A stretch of DNA of 64,000 bases from Desulfovibrio sp. UCD-KL4C (GTDB lineage Bacteria > Desulfobacterota > Desulfovibrionia > Desulfovibrionales > Desulfovibrionaceae). Every line of letters starts with the position of its first letter. The stretch's first letter is position 1. The notes below the pieces were generated by a model. The model ran no database searches, was not told the origin of the DNA, and saw nothing but the letters and a program-made list of their open reading frames with translations. Below, one piece after another: positions 35,001-44,677 of this stretch. A program made the position numbers and the translations under genes. Where the stretch lies: contig NZ_VCNC01000004.1 of the NCBI RefSeq assembly GCF_006210265.1, forward strand, positions 1 through 64,000, written 5' to 3'.

Positions 35001-37223
35001 ATGCGCTTTTCCTTAAGAAAAAAGATTATAACTATTGCCTGCGGTGCTGCGATTATTCCCATTGTCGCCATGCTTATTCTTACTCATATTTTAGAATCAA
35101 GCTTAAGCAAGAGTGTTGCATCAGAAATTAACGCCCTTATAACGTCGCATGTTTCACAGGTTACTAATGATCTTTACGGAGAATGCAGAACGTCGAATGA
35201 CTCGCTCATGCGTGAAACTAAACGCGCTTCAATGACTTTACAGTCAATGTTGGATGATAGTGGAGATGTCAGGGTTCTTGAGAAAGCATCGACGTGGAAC
35301 ATAGTGAATCCACTGATAAAAGATAAAATTATTTCAGTTCCTGTGCTTATGATAGGTGATTACAGCTTAACTTATGACAAACGGAAAAGGAAATCACTTC
35401 CTTTTCTTAAAGAGTCTTCAGAAATATCAGGCGCGTATTGTACAGTCTATCAGCGTATCACCCAGATGGGAGACATGCTCGTGGTTGATACCACCGCTGA
35501 AGCTGGAAAAGAAAATATGGTTATTGGTGAAATTTACTATTCGCTAAATGAGCAAGGAAAGCGTGCGTCAGTTATTGATGAGATCCTTGCCGGAAAGACT
35601 GTAAGCAGGCATTGCGAAGACAGCGATGGCATCAAGTATATTGTTTACTCTCCTCTTAAGGATAAAGGTGGAAATATTAAGGGTATGCTCAGTGTCCAGA
35701 TGCATGAGGATATTGCTGAAAATATTCATCGATCTGTCCTGAAAACTTCTATTAACAAGTCAGGTTTTGTTTGGATTCTCGGCGCAAAAGGGGTGAATAA
35801 AGGAAAATATATTTTATCTCGTTTCAGTAGTTCCAAAGAAGATTCGCAAGCAAAAAATGCTCAATATGATAAGGCATTAATTGAACAGTTGATTTCAAAT
35901 GCGGTTAAGGCTGGAGAAGGTAAGCTTTTAACAGAAGAATATCTTTGGAAGCTGGGACCTGATGATACAGGGCGTATGAAACTTTCTGTTTATACATATT
36001 TTGCTCCATGGGAATGGGTTATTGGGTCCGGAGTCTATCTTGATGAATATAACGGTATACGAGATCGTCTGACCGGAACAGTCTCCAAACTTTCTCATTG
36101 GCTTGGTCTTACAGGGGTTATATTGTTGGTACTGACTCTTGTAATTTCAACGTCAGCAAGCGGGCTTATTGCTAATCCCATCATCCATATGGTCGATATT
36201 GCTAAATTAATTGCAAACGGTGATCTTTACGGAGCTAGAAATTCTATTGAAATTACTGAAAAAAAATGTCCTAACGCCCGAAATGCGGCCAAAAATATAG
36301 ATCACCAAGATCATCTTGATGAGACTGGACAACTTTATCTTGCATTTAAGAATATGGTAGAGAGTTTAGGTTCTCTTGTTGGGCAGGTCCAACGTTCCGG
36401 AATTCAGGTTACGACTTCTTCTACGGAAATAACAGCCTCGGCCAGACAACTTGATATTACCTTTAATCAACAGGCAACAGCTACTGCGCAGATAAGTGCT
36501 ACCAGCCTGGAAATTTCAGCTAATTCAGGCGAGTTGGCCGGAACCATGGGGGAAGTTAATACTTCTGCCTCAAAAATGACGAAGCTGGCACAGGAAGGAC
36601 AGGATGGCATAAAAACCATGATTAGAATTATGGATGATCTTAGCGTTTCAACCTCAAGTATTACTGATAAATTAGCCGAGATCAATGACCGGGCAAATTC
36701 AATTGAAGGAATTGTCAGCACTATCACAAAGGTTGCGGATCGGACGAATTTACTTTCACTGAATGCGGCGATTGAAGCTGAGAAAGCCGGAAAGTTTGGG
36801 CAGGGATTTTCTGTTGTGGCAGGAGAAATTCGAAGGCTTGCAGATCAGACTTCCGTTGCGGCCCTTGAAATTGAAACGACGATAGAAAACATGCGTGTTG
36901 CGATGGATTCGGGGGTTGTTGAGATGGACCGTTTCGCAGATGATGTTCGATGCGGAGCTGTAAAAGCTGTAAAAATCGGTAAAAAACTTGAAGGAATTAT
37001 GGTTGGCGTAACGAACCTTACTCCAAGAATTGAGCTGGTTAACAGCGGTATGTCGGCACAGGCCGAAGGGGCTGAACAGATCAGCGATGCAATGGGGCAA
37101 CTCTCAGATACCGCAACTAATACTTCCGATTCCCTTAAAGAATTTAATCGGGCTTCTTCGCAACTTAACGAGGCTGTTCAAGGCCTTAGGAGTGAAGTTT
37201 CGCGCTTCAAGGTGAGTGAATAA
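35001..37223 (+). CDS. WspA-like methyl-accepting chemotaxis protein with Cache sensor
   Basis: This 740-aa receptor opens the Wsp-like operon. TM1 is at about 10-30. A periplasmic double-Cache-type sensor fills about 35-360 ([12 protein letters not shown], then [20 protein letters not shown]), TM2 is at about 370-395, and a HAMP with a short insertion follows. The signalling hairpin reads [39 protein letters not shown]. The LSLN and EIRRLADQT variants match WspA and differ from the motility class ([12 protein letters not shown]). TTG at 34998 and ATG at 35001 are adjacent; the ATG is preferred. It overlaps the next cheW by one base. Confidence 0.92.
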   Translation: MRFSLRKKIITIACGAAIIPIVAMLILTHILESSLSKSVASEINALITSHVSQVTNDLYGECRTSNDSLMRETKRASMTLQSMLDDSGDVRVLEKASTWNIVNPLIKDKIISVPVLMIGDYSLTYDKRKRKSLPFLKESSEISGAYCTVYQRITQMGDMLVVDTTAEAGKENMVIGEIYYSLNEQGKRASVIDEILAGKTVSRHCEDSDGIKYIVYSPLKDKGGNIKGMLSVQMHEDIAENIHRSVLKTSINKSGFVWILGAKGVNKGKYILSRFSSSKEDSQAKNAQYDKALIEQLISNAVKAGEGKLLTEEYLWKLGPDDTGRMKLSVYTYFAPWEWVIGSGVYLDEYNGIRDRLTGTVSKLSHWLGLTGVILLVLTLVISTSASGLIANPIIHMVDIAKLIANGDLYGARNSIEITEKKCPNARNAAKNIDHQDHLDETGQLYLAFKNMVESLGSLVGQVQRSGIQVTTSSTEITASARQLDITFNQQATATAQISATSLEISANSGELAGTMGEVNTSASKMTKLAQEGQDGIKTMIRIMDDLSVSTSSITDKLAEINDRANSIEGIVSTITKVADRTNLLSLNAAIEAEKAGKFGQGFSVVAGEIRRLADQTSVAALEIETTIENMRVAMDSGVVEMDRFADDVRCGAVKAVKIGKKLEGIMVGVTNLTPRIELVNSGMSAQAEGAEQISDAMGQLSDTATNTSDSLKEFNRASSQLNEAVQGLRSEVSRFKVSE

Positions 37224-37708
37224 TGCTCGTTCTTATTTTTCAAATCGGGCAATACGCTTATGGTCTTGAAGCCCGGATCATTGCGGAAGTGGTCCCTCCT
37301 ACAGTTTATAAGGAACTTCCGTGTTCTCCAGAGTATATTAAAGGAATATTCAATTATCGCGGCACAATTACCCCTGTTGTAGATCTTTCAATTCTTGCAA
37401 CAGCCACGCCTTGTAAGCCTTTAATGAGTACCCGTGTAATTGTTCTGGATCTTGCGGATTTAGATCCTACAGAAAAGCGCGGCGAAAAATTTTTGGGAAT
37501 GATTGCAGAAAATATTACAGAGACTGTTAAAATTTTGGATTCAGATTTTGAATCATCTGGGCTGGAAATCCCCGATGCCCCTTGGCTTGGCAGGGTTGCG
37601 CGAGTAGCTGGCGGCATGCTTCAGCTAGTTAAACCTGACAAGCTGCTTTCAGATGAGTTGCGGACAGTTCTTTTTACCAAGGAAGAAATAGAGCGGGTTA
37701 ACAGGTAA
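37223..37708 (+). CDS. CheW-like adaptor, WspB position
   Basis: This 161-aa CheW-domain protein links receptor and CheA. The conserved core is FQIGQYAYGLEARIIAEVVPP at the start and GIFNYRGTITPVVDLSIL near residue 45. TAATG joins it to the receptor gene, so translation is coupled. In the Wsp order it corresponds to WspB. Confidence 0.93.
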   Translation: MLVLIFQIGQYAYGLEARIIAEVVPPTVYKELPCSPEYIKGIFNYRGTITPVVDLSILATATPCKPLMSTRVIVLDLADLDPTEKRGEKFLGMIAENITETVKILDSDFESSGLEIPDAPWLGRVARVAGGMLQLVKPDKLLSDELRTVLFTKEEIERVNR

Positions 37709-37711
37709 GAT

Positions 37712-38956
37712 ATGAACTTAGAGCCGTTTCAAAAAATTCTTAAAAATGCCATGGGGCTTGCTCCTGATTCACTCGGTAAATCAGGTGTTCAATACGCCTT
37801 ACAAGTAAGAATGCGGGTCACAAGTTGCAGTGAAACTGAGTATCTGACTTTGGTTCAAAATGATAAGTTGGAACTTTCGGAACTGATTGAAGAAATAGTT
37901 GTATCTGAAACATGGTTTTTTAGAGATGTAAAACCCTTTGAACTTCTTTCGGAAACAGCCGTAAGTTGTTCGCGTAATTCTTATAAAGTACTCAGTGCGC
38001 CATGTTCTACAGGCGAGGAGCCATATTCGGTTGCAATGTCTCTAATGGGAGCAGGTCTTTCACCTGACCGCATTAAAATTGATGCGGTGGATATCAGCAA
38101 GAGGGCATTAATAAAGGCCAAAGAAGGTGTTTATGCAGACAATTCATTTAGATCCAAACTGCCTCTTTATGCTGAGAATTGTTTTAATAAGTGTGAGCAG
38201 GGTTTTAAGTTAATAGATAGGGTTAAAAGTGTTGTGAAATTTCATTCAGGTAATTTGCTTGATGGGGGGCTTCCTGAAGGTCAATATGATGCAATTTTTT
38301 GCAGAAATTTGATCATTTATCTCGATGACAGTTCCAGAGAATGTTTAGCTCAGATGTTTAGTGAAAGGTTGAAAAAGGATGGGTTGCTTTTTGTCGGACA
38401 TGCTGAAGCTCTGCCACTGTTTAGCCGAAATTTTACTCCGGTAAGAAGAGCTGGAACTTTTGCTTTTAAAAAGAAAGATCCTAGTAGTGAAGATAAAGTA
38501 ATTAAGACTTTTAGCTGTCTAAGGAGTAGACGTAATATTCAGCCTGCTCGCAGTAGGCAAAGCCCTTTTGAAAAGCGTATAAAGCAAGTTGTTACTAAAT
38601 CATCAGTTGATGATAATATCCTGCAAGATACTGAAAATAAAAATATTTCATTGGAAGATATTAGGATGTTAGCAGACAAAGGACAAACCGAGGAAGCTTT
38701 GTCATTATGTCATGATCTTTTGAAATCTGACGGTCCTGAGGCAGATCTTCTGCATTTGTGCGGTTTGCTCTATGAGGCACAGGGAGAGCCTGCGAAAGCA
38801 GAAGAGTATTATGGAAAAGCGTTATATTTGAATCCGCAGCATTTGGATTCTCTGGTACATCTTGCCTTGCTGGTAGAAATCAGAGGTGATGAACGCAAGG
38901 CCAGTCTTCTTCGTAAACGGGTTCTGCGGGCCGAAAAGCAAAATGAGGCAGGCTGA
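37712..38956 (+). CDS. CheR-type methyltransferase with C-terminal TPR, WspC-like
   Basis: This 414-aa enzyme methylates receptor glutamates with SAM. Residues 1-255 form the CheR fold, with SETWFFRDVKPFELL, SAPCSTGEEPYSVAMSL (SAM binding) and IFCRNLIIYLDD. Residues 310-400 carry TPR-like helices (LHLCGLLYEAQGEPAKAEEYYGKALYLNP), the hallmark of WspC. It starts 3 bp after the cheW gene and its TGA overlaps the next ATG by one base. Confidence 0.94.
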   Translation: MNLEPFQKILKNAMGLAPDSLGKSGVQYALQVRMRVTSCSETEYLTLVQNDKLELSELIEEIVVSETWFFRDVKPFELLSETAVSCSRNSYKVLSAPCSTGEEPYSVAMSLMGAGLSPDRIKIDAVDISKRALIKAKEGVYADNSFRSKLPLYAENCFNKCEQGFKLIDRVKSVVKFHSGNLLDGGLPEGQYDAIFCRNLIIYLDDSSRECLAQMFSERLKKDGLLFVGHAEALPLFSRNFTPVRRAGTFAFKKKDPSSEDKVIKTFSCLRSRRNIQPARSRQSPFEKRIKQVVTKSSVDDNILQDTENKNISLEDIRMLADKGQTEEALSLCHDLLKSDGPEADLLHLCGLLYEAQGEPAKAEEYYGKALYLNPQHLDSLVHLALLVEIRGDERKASLLRKRVLRAEKQNEAG

Positions 38957-39612
38957 TGCTTGATAGCTGCTGGAATGAAATAGGATATGCTGGTGACAGG
39001 TCATGCATTGAGCTCACAAAGTGGAGCCATTGTTACAATTGTCCGCAGTTTGCCAAGTCCGGTCTCAGCCTTTTACATAGAGAGCCGCCGGAAGGGTATC
39101 TGGCTGAAAATGCCGAGGCTATTTCGATTGTTAAAGATGAAGAAACAGCAGAAACCTCCGGGGCTGTTGTGTTCAGAATTTCAAAAGAATGGCTGGCACT
39201 GTCTTCTCTTGTATTTGTTTCAGTGCTGGAGCTTAGGAAAATACGGTCTGTTCCACATAGAAGTGGAAAATATTTTAAAGGGTTATCAAGCCTTCAAGGG
39301 GAGATAGTTCCTGTTGTTTCAGTCCGCGAGCTTTTGGGACTTGAGAGAGAATATCTGACTGAAGAAGAAAAAGGGTTCAGAGTATATAGCAGATTTATCT
39401 GTTTAGACCGTGGTGCAGGTAGATGGATTTTTGAGGCGGATGAAGTTTTAGGGGTGCATCACTATTTAACTGATGCATTACTTGATGCTCCTGCTACTGT
39501 TTCAAAAGCTCCAACAGCCTATACCAAAGGGTTGTTTGATCTTGATGAAAAGCGGATTTCTCTTCTTGATGAAGAATTGTTATTTGAAGCGTTTAACCGC
39601 ATTATCAAATAG
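38956..39612 (+). CDS. CheW-like adaptor with N-terminal Cys cluster, WspD-like
   Basis: This 218-aa protein begins with a short cysteine module, CWNEIGYAGDRSC then HCYNCPQF, which is the distinctive WspD N-terminus. A CheW domain follows at about 70-205 (SLQGEIVPVVSVRELLGLE). The four cysteines may bind a metal or a cluster. It is the second adaptor of the system and lies between cheR and cheA. Confidence 0.92.
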   Translation: MLDSCWNEIGYAGDRSCIELTKWSHCYNCPQFAKSGLSLLHREPPEGYLAENAEAISIVKDEETAETSGAVVFRISKEWLALSSLVFVSVLELRKIRSVPHRSGKYFKGLSSLQGEIVPVVSVRELLGLEREYLTEEEKGFRVYSRFICLDRGAGRWIFEADEVLGVHHYLTDALLDAPATVSKAPTAYTKGLFDLDEKRISLLDEELLFEAFNRIIK

Positions 39613-39651
39613 TAGTGGAAAATTTGGTCAGCTTGACAGGGAGTATTTAAC

Positions 39652-42432
39652 GTGACGCGCGATATGGGTGATCTTTCCATGCTCGAACTTTTTCGCATGG
39701 AAGCTGAAAACCACACCAAGGTGTTATTCTCTGGTTTAACGAATCTTGCAAAAGATCAGTCTCCAGAGTTTGTTGAGCCGCTTATTCGTGCAGCCTCCTC
39801 TCTTAAAGGGGCCGCACGCATCGTCGGTCTCGCTGATGCAATAGACGTTGCCGGAACCATTGAATCCTCGTTGGAATTATGTCGGAGCGGAGAAATAAAT
39901 GCTTCTCCGTCTTTTGTTAATGCTATGATTTCTGCTACCGAATTTCTATCTAATCTTGCCGCTGTAGAAGTTGATGAAATGGATAAGTGGCTTGAAAACA
40001 ACAGTTCTGTCCATAAGGATATCCTCGCCTCATTACAAAAATCAGAAGACGCTGCTTCTGAACCGGCTGCGCAGAATGAATCAGAGACAGAATCTGTCAT
40101 TGTCGCAGAAATTTTAGTTGATCCCCCAAAAGAGAATGTTTCGCTTGCGGATTTATCTATGCTTGACCTTTTCCGTATGGAAGCGGAGAGCCACTCGCAA
40201 TCGCTTACAGCAGGGCTTTTAGAACTGGAAAAAAACCAGTCTTACGATAAGGTTGAACCGCTTATGCGTGCTGCTCATTCAATGAAAGGAGCAGCCAGAA
40301 TCGTGGGTTTGGCAGACGCCGTTGATCTGGCTCATGCCATGGAAGATTTATTGGTTTCCTGCCAGAAAGGTAACGTTAAGTTGAATGGTGATCAGATAGA
40401 CCTGCTGCTTGCATCAACTGATATTTATGGTGAAGTTTCACATCTTGCTACCGACGCGATTCAGGGTTTTCTTGCAGCTAAGAAGCCTATTATGGACATG
40501 CTTGAAAGCGGGCTGCGTGGTAATGCGTCAGATTCTAAAAAGATTCTTTCTGATATCAGGTCTTCTATTGTTAATACTGCTGCGGAGATCGAAACAAAGT
40601 CAGCTTCTTCTGAATTAATAGGGAAAGTTGTTTCTGATATAAAAAATGAGCCTGCAACTGACGACTCTTTATCTTTTGTAAATAATTCTTCAAAAAATGA
40701 TGATGCTTTCGTCAGAGTTTCTGCCGGAAATCTTAATAGACTGATGGCTCTTGCCGGAGAAAGTCTGGTAGAGTCTGGAAGACTCGGTAAATTTGCTTCC
40801 TCTCTTTTAAGGCTGAAATACGGTCAGCGTGATATTATGAAGGCTATTGAGGAATCAGTAGAAAGGGTCGCTAAAGGGGAATCTCTGCCATACATAATCA
40901 GCGAGATAAAAGCGGTTATGACAGAGAATCAGAAACTTCTGGCAACGTATGCTGTAGATTTTGATACATATCGCAGGCGTTCAGATAATATTTCGGGCAG
41001 GCTTTATAATGAAGTCGTTGCCAGCCGGATGAGGCCGTTTTCCGATGGAGGATTAGGTCTTCCACGTTTAGTGCGTGATCTTGCCCGTTCCCTTGGAAAG
41101 AAAGTCGATTTTGTTGTTGAAGGTGAATCTACTGCTGTTGACAGAGATATCCTTGAAAGACTTGAAGCACCGCTTAATCATATAATCAGAAATTCTGTCG
41201 ACCACGGTATTGAGACTGCACAGGAGCGGATTGCTGCCGGAAAATCTTCTAAGGGAACTATTAAAGTTATTGCCGGACACAGAGCCGGAATGCTTTTTAT
41301 TGAAGTCCGTGATGACGGTAGGGGAATAGACCCAGAACAAATCAGAGCTAAGGTCGTAGAAAGGAAACTTGCTCCCGGTAGGATGGCAGCTGAAATGAGC
41401 CACTCCGAATTAATGGACTTTTTGTTCCTCCCCGGATTTTCAACAGCAGGTAAAGTCACCGAAATATCAGGGCGCGGTGTAGGGCTTGATGTGGTGCATT
41501 CCATGGTTCAGGACGTAGGAGGAACCGTTAGAGCTGATTCTGTGCCTGGTGAAGGAATGTCCTTCTCGATGCAGTTACCGCTGACTCTTTCAGTAATACG
41601 TACCCTGTTGGTTGAAATTTCCGGTGAACCTTTTGCTCTGCCGCTTAGCCGAATCAGCAGGATTGCTTCTGTTTTGCCAGGTCAGTTGAAACTGGTCGAA
41701 GACAGGCAGTATGTAGCTCTCGATAACGCCAATGTAGGGCTTATTCCAGCTTCCCAAGTTCTAGGAACCGAAACATCAAAAAAGGAAGAAGAGACTGTTA
41801 AAGTCGTTGTTATCAGTGACCGTATGAATAAATACGGGCTGGTTGTTGATGATTTTCTGGGTGAGCAGGAACTTGTTGTTCGTCCGCTTGACTATAGATT
41901 CGGAAAAGTACCTGATATTAATTCAGTAGCACTGATGCCTGATGGTTCTCCTGTGTTGATTTTAGATGCTGAAGATCTTGTCCGTTCAATTGATAATCTC
42001 CTTTCTGGCAGAAGACTCAGTAAGGTTGGCAGAGATGCCGTAAAGAAAGGTCCTGTGCAGCATATTCTGGTCGTTGATGACTCATTAACTGTGCGGGAAG
42101 TTGAGCGTAAACTTTTATCCAATCATGGATATGAAGTAGGTACCGCTGTTGATGGAATGGATGGATTTAACGCACTTGTTACCGGTAACTACGACCTTGT
42201 TGTTACGGATGTTGATATGCCTAGAATGAACGGTCTGGAACTAACTAGAAAAATTAAAGCTGATCCTGATTTGAAATCTATTCCGGTTATGATGGTTTCA
42301 TATAAAGACCGTGAGGAAGACAAGTTGAAAGGACTTGAAGCCGGAGCAGACTATTATCTTACAAAGAGCAGTTTTCACGACGAAACTCTTCTGACAGCTG
42401 TAGAGGATTTGATCGGCGGGGTTACGAAGTGA
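39652..42432 (+). CDS. CheA-REC hybrid kinase with two Hpt domains, WspE-like
   Basis: This 926-aa kinase of the Wsp-type system starts at GTG with AGGGAG 8 bp upstream. Two similar Hpt domains stand first. In the first (about 8-110) the phospho-accepting position is S49 (RAASSLKGAAR). In the second (about 165-270) it is H209 (RAAHSMKGAAR). Dimerisation and ATPase domains follow, with HIIRNSVDHGIE, DDGRGIDPEQI and GRGVGLDVV, then a CheW-like regulatory domain. A C-terminal receiver ends the protein, with LVVTDVDMPRMNG. It phosphorylates CheB and the phosphatase response regulator. The CheB start overlaps its stop by four bases. Confidence 0.95.
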   Translation: MTRDMGDLSMLELFRMEAENHTKVLFSGLTNLAKDQSPEFVEPLIRAASSLKGAARIVGLADAIDVAGTIESSLELCRSGEINASPSFVNAMISATEFLSNLAAVEVDEMDKWLENNSSVHKDILASLQKSEDAASEPAAQNESETESVIVAEILVDPPKENVSLADLSMLDLFRMEAESHSQSLTAGLLELEKNQSYDKVEPLMRAAHSMKGAARIVGLADAVDLAHAMEDLLVSCQKGNVKLNGDQIDLLLASTDIYGEVSHLATDAIQGFLAAKKPIMDMLESGLRGNASDSKKILSDIRSSIVNTAAEIETKSASSELIGKVVSDIKNEPATDDSLSFVNNSSKNDDAFVRVSAGNLNRLMALAGESLVESGRLGKFASSLLRLKYGQRDIMKAIEESVERVAKGESLPYIISEIKAVMTENQKLLATYAVDFDTYRRRSDNISGRLYNEVVASRMRPFSDGGLGLPRLVRDLARSLGKKVDFVVEGESTAVDRDILERLEAPLNHIIRNSVDHGIETAQERIAAGKSSKGTIKVIAGHRAGMLFIEVRDDGRGIDPEQIRAKVVERKLAPGRMAAEMSHSELMDFLFLPGFSTAGKVTEISGRGVGLDVVHSMVQDVGGTVRADSVPGEGMSFSMQLPLTLSVIRTLLVEISGEPFALPLSRISRIASVLPGQLKLVEDRQYVALDNANVGLIPASQVLGTETSKKEEETVKVVVISDRMNKYGLVVDDFLGEQELVVRPLDYRFGKVPDINSVALMPDGSPVLILDAEDLVRSIDNLLSGRRLSKVGRDAVKKGPVQHILVVDDSLTVREVERKLLSNHGYEVGTAVDGMDGFNALVTGNYDLVVTDVDMPRMNGLELTRKIKADPDLKSIPVMMVSYKDREEDKLKGLEAGADYYLTKSSFHDETLLTAVEDLIGGVTK

Positions 42433-43430
42433 GAATAGGCATAGTTAATGACATGGCTATGGCTGTGGAAGTCATAAAGAGGATTGTGGTCGGAGCCGGA
42501 TTTGAGGTGGCGTGGGTTGCCTTTAACGGTGAAGAGGCTGTTGATAAGTGTGGAAAGGATGTTCCTGATATTATTTTGCTTGATCTTGTTATGCCGGTGA
42601 TGGACGGGGCTGAAGCTACGCGGCGTATAATGAAAAGGTGTCCCTGTTCAATCTTGATAGTTACTGCCAGTATCGAAAGTAATGTTTCAAAAGTATTCGA
42701 AGCAATGGGAGCTGGAGCTCTTGATGTTGTGACAACCCCTGAGCTTGGAATAAACGGGGAGCTTGACGGGGCTAAAGATCTTATCTCTAAAATTTCATTG
42801 ATCAGGAAATTGCAGCGTATCGAAACTGTTGAAGATGTTAAGCCTGCTACAGTTTCTTTTGATAGTACTCCAAAACTGCTTGCAATTGGAAGTTCTACAG
42901 GCGGTCCGACTGCTCTGGCAACTATTCTTGGAGCTTTGCCTGCTGATTTCCCGGCAGCTATTGCGATCATTCAGCACGTTGACGGAAGTTTTTCTGAAAA
43001 CCTTGCCAGCTGGCTGAACGGGCAGACCAAGCTGGAAGTAAAGCTTGCAAAAAGTGGTGACATTTTAAAGGCCGGAAAAGTTTTGTTGGCACCCGGAAAT
43101 AGGAATATGCTTCTTAGAACAGGGGGAGTCGTTCATCTTACAGACGGTCCCGGAGAATGTTTATATGTTCCTTCAGTGGATGTTTTTTTCCAAAGTCTCT
43201 GTAATGCGAGTTTGCCTGCAGGATCAGCGGCGGTTCTTTTGACTGGAATGGGCGCGGATGGAGCGAAAGGTCTTCTTGAGTTAAGAGAAATGGACTGGTT
43301 CACGGTTGCTCAGGATAAAGAAAGCAGCGTTGTGTGGGGGATGCCTGGTGCGGCGGTGAAGATGGGCGCGGCTCGCAAAGTAAGTTCTATTGATGATATG
43401 GGCCAGGTCTTGATCAGACACTTTAAGTAA
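42429..43430 (+). CDS. CheB-type methylesterase, WspF-like
   Basis: This 333-aa receptor demethylase starts at GTG in a GTGA overlap with the cheA stop. The receiver domain (1-115) has IILLDLVMPVMDG. The esterase domain shows the complete triad: the Ser in AIGSSTGGPTAL, the His in IIQHVDGSFSE and the Asp in LLTGMGADGAKG. It resets the receptor by removing methyl groups. In Wsp systems loss of WspF locks the output on. Confidence 0.95.
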   Translation: MRIGIVNDMAMAVEVIKRIVVGAGFEVAWVAFNGEEAVDKCGKDVPDIILLDLVMPVMDGAEATRRIMKRCPCSILIVTASIESNVSKVFEAMGAGALDVVTTPELGINGELDGAKDLISKISLIRKLQRIETVEDVKPATVSFDSTPKLLAIGSSTGGPTALATILGALPADFPAAIAIIQHVDGSFSENLASWLNGQTKLEVKLAKSGDILKAGKVLLAPGNRNMLLRTGGVVHLTDGPGECLYVPSVDVFFQSLCNASLPAGSAAVLLTGMGADGAKGLLELREMDWFTVAQDKESSVVWGMPGAAVKMGAARKVSSIDDMGQVLIRHFK

Positions 43431-43451
43431 CGGTTTTATGGAGACTGCTAA

Positions 43452-44645
43452 ATGACAAATTCCAGTATTGATGAAGAGTTACTGACCGAGCACAAAATCA
43501 GCGTGCTTTTGATAGATGATCAGCCCATGGTCGGTGAAGCTGTGCGCAGAATGCTGGCTGAAGAAAAAGACATAGATTTTCATTTTGTCAGTGACCCGAC
43601 AACAGCAATCCCAACTGCCGAAAAACTTGAGCCTACAGTTATTTTACAGGATCTGGTCATGCCGGAGATTGATGGAATGACCATGGTAAAATTCATGCGG
43701 GCCAACTCAAAGCTTAAAAATATTCCGTTGATTGTTCTTTCCACAAAAGAGGAAGCTACCACTAAAGCTGAAGCCTTTGCTCTCGGAGCTAATGATTACT
43801 TAGTTAAGCTTCCGGATAAGGTCGAACTTATTGCACGCATCAGATATCACTCAAAAGGTTACATTAACCTGCTCCAGAGAAATGAAGCTTATAAACAGCT
43901 TTTTGAAAGCAGAGATGCCATGCGTAAAGAGCTTGCTGTTGCCGCTGATTATGTAACTTCACTTCTGCCTAACCCTGTTGAAACAGGTGATATTAAGGCT
44001 GATTGGCGGTTTCTTCCTTCTGCGTCCCTTGGTGGTGATTCTTTCGGTTATCACTGGCTGGATGATGATCATTTCGCCATGTACCTGCTTGATGTCTGTG
44101 ATCACGGGGTCGGTTCTGCGTTACTTTCCGTTTCTGCTATGAACGTTTTACGCTCTCAGACGCTGCCGGATACAGATTTTCATAAGCCGGATGAAGTCCT
44201 TTTTGCTCTGAATGAATCTTTCCAGATGGATCAACAGAACAATTTATATTTCACTATGTGGTATGGAATTTTTAAAAAGTCTGATCGTACTTTAACTTTC
44301 TCCAGCGGAGGACATCCACCTGCTTTGCTTATGAATGGTGATGAAGTCGCACAGCTGAGGACTCCGGGAATGATTGTCGGTGGAATGCCGGATATGGAGT
44401 ATACCAGTGATTCAATAACTGTACGTCCGGGGGCCCGCTTTTTTCTATACAGTGACGGAGTTTATGAGCTTAAAAAAGTGTCAGACGGTAAAATGTGGGA
44501 CTTTGAAGGGTTTGTAAATTTTATGAAATCCACAACAGGCTCGCTCGGTAATCCTATTGATATGCTTCTAGCATACACCAAGGAACTGCAGGGGCGTGAC
44601 GATTACGACGATGATTTTTCAATGGTCGAGTTTATTTTTGAATAG
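43452..44645 (+). CDS. Response regulator with WspR-like receiver and PP2C/SpoIIE phosphatase output
   Basis: This 397-aa output protein occupies the WspR position of the cluster. The receiver (about 15-135) has LLIDDQPMVGEAVRRML, the acceptor in ILQDLVMPEIDG, and LGANDYLVKLPDKVELIARIRYHS, all as in WspR. A helical linker leads to a PP2C/SpoIIE phosphatase (about 195-395) with the metal aspartates in LGGDSFGYHW, LLDVCDHGVGSAL, LYSDGVYE and RDDYDDDFSMV. There is no GGDEF domain. The expected substrate is a phosphorylated STAS anti-sigma antagonist, but no such gene is in the window. Confidence 0.93.
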   Translation: MTNSSIDEELLTEHKISVLLIDDQPMVGEAVRRMLAEEKDIDFHFVSDPTTAIPTAEKLEPTVILQDLVMPEIDGMTMVKFMRANSKLKNIPLIVLSTKEEATTKAEAFALGANDYLVKLPDKVELIARIRYHSKGYINLLQRNEAYKQLFESRDAMRKELAVAADYVTSLLPNPVETGDIKADWRFLPSASLGGDSFGYHWLDDDHFAMYLLDVCDHGVGSALLSVSAMNVLRSQTLPDTDFHKPDEVLFALNESFQMDQQNNLYFTMWYGIFKKSDRTLTFSSGGHPPALLMNGDEVAQLRTPGMIVGGMPDMEYTSDSITVRPGARFFLYSDGVYELKKVSDGKMWDFEGFVNFMKSTTGSLGNPIDMLLAYTKELQGRDDYDDDFSMVEFIFE

Positions 44646-44677
44646 CAGCCAGTTTTTAGTTTCAAAGAGGGTGGAAG

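Noticed and set aside
42422-42970. 182-codon open frame on the minus strand
   Set aside because: It is antisense to cheB, whose catalytic and receiver motifs are clear; no ribosome site and low-complexity Ser/Ala composition.
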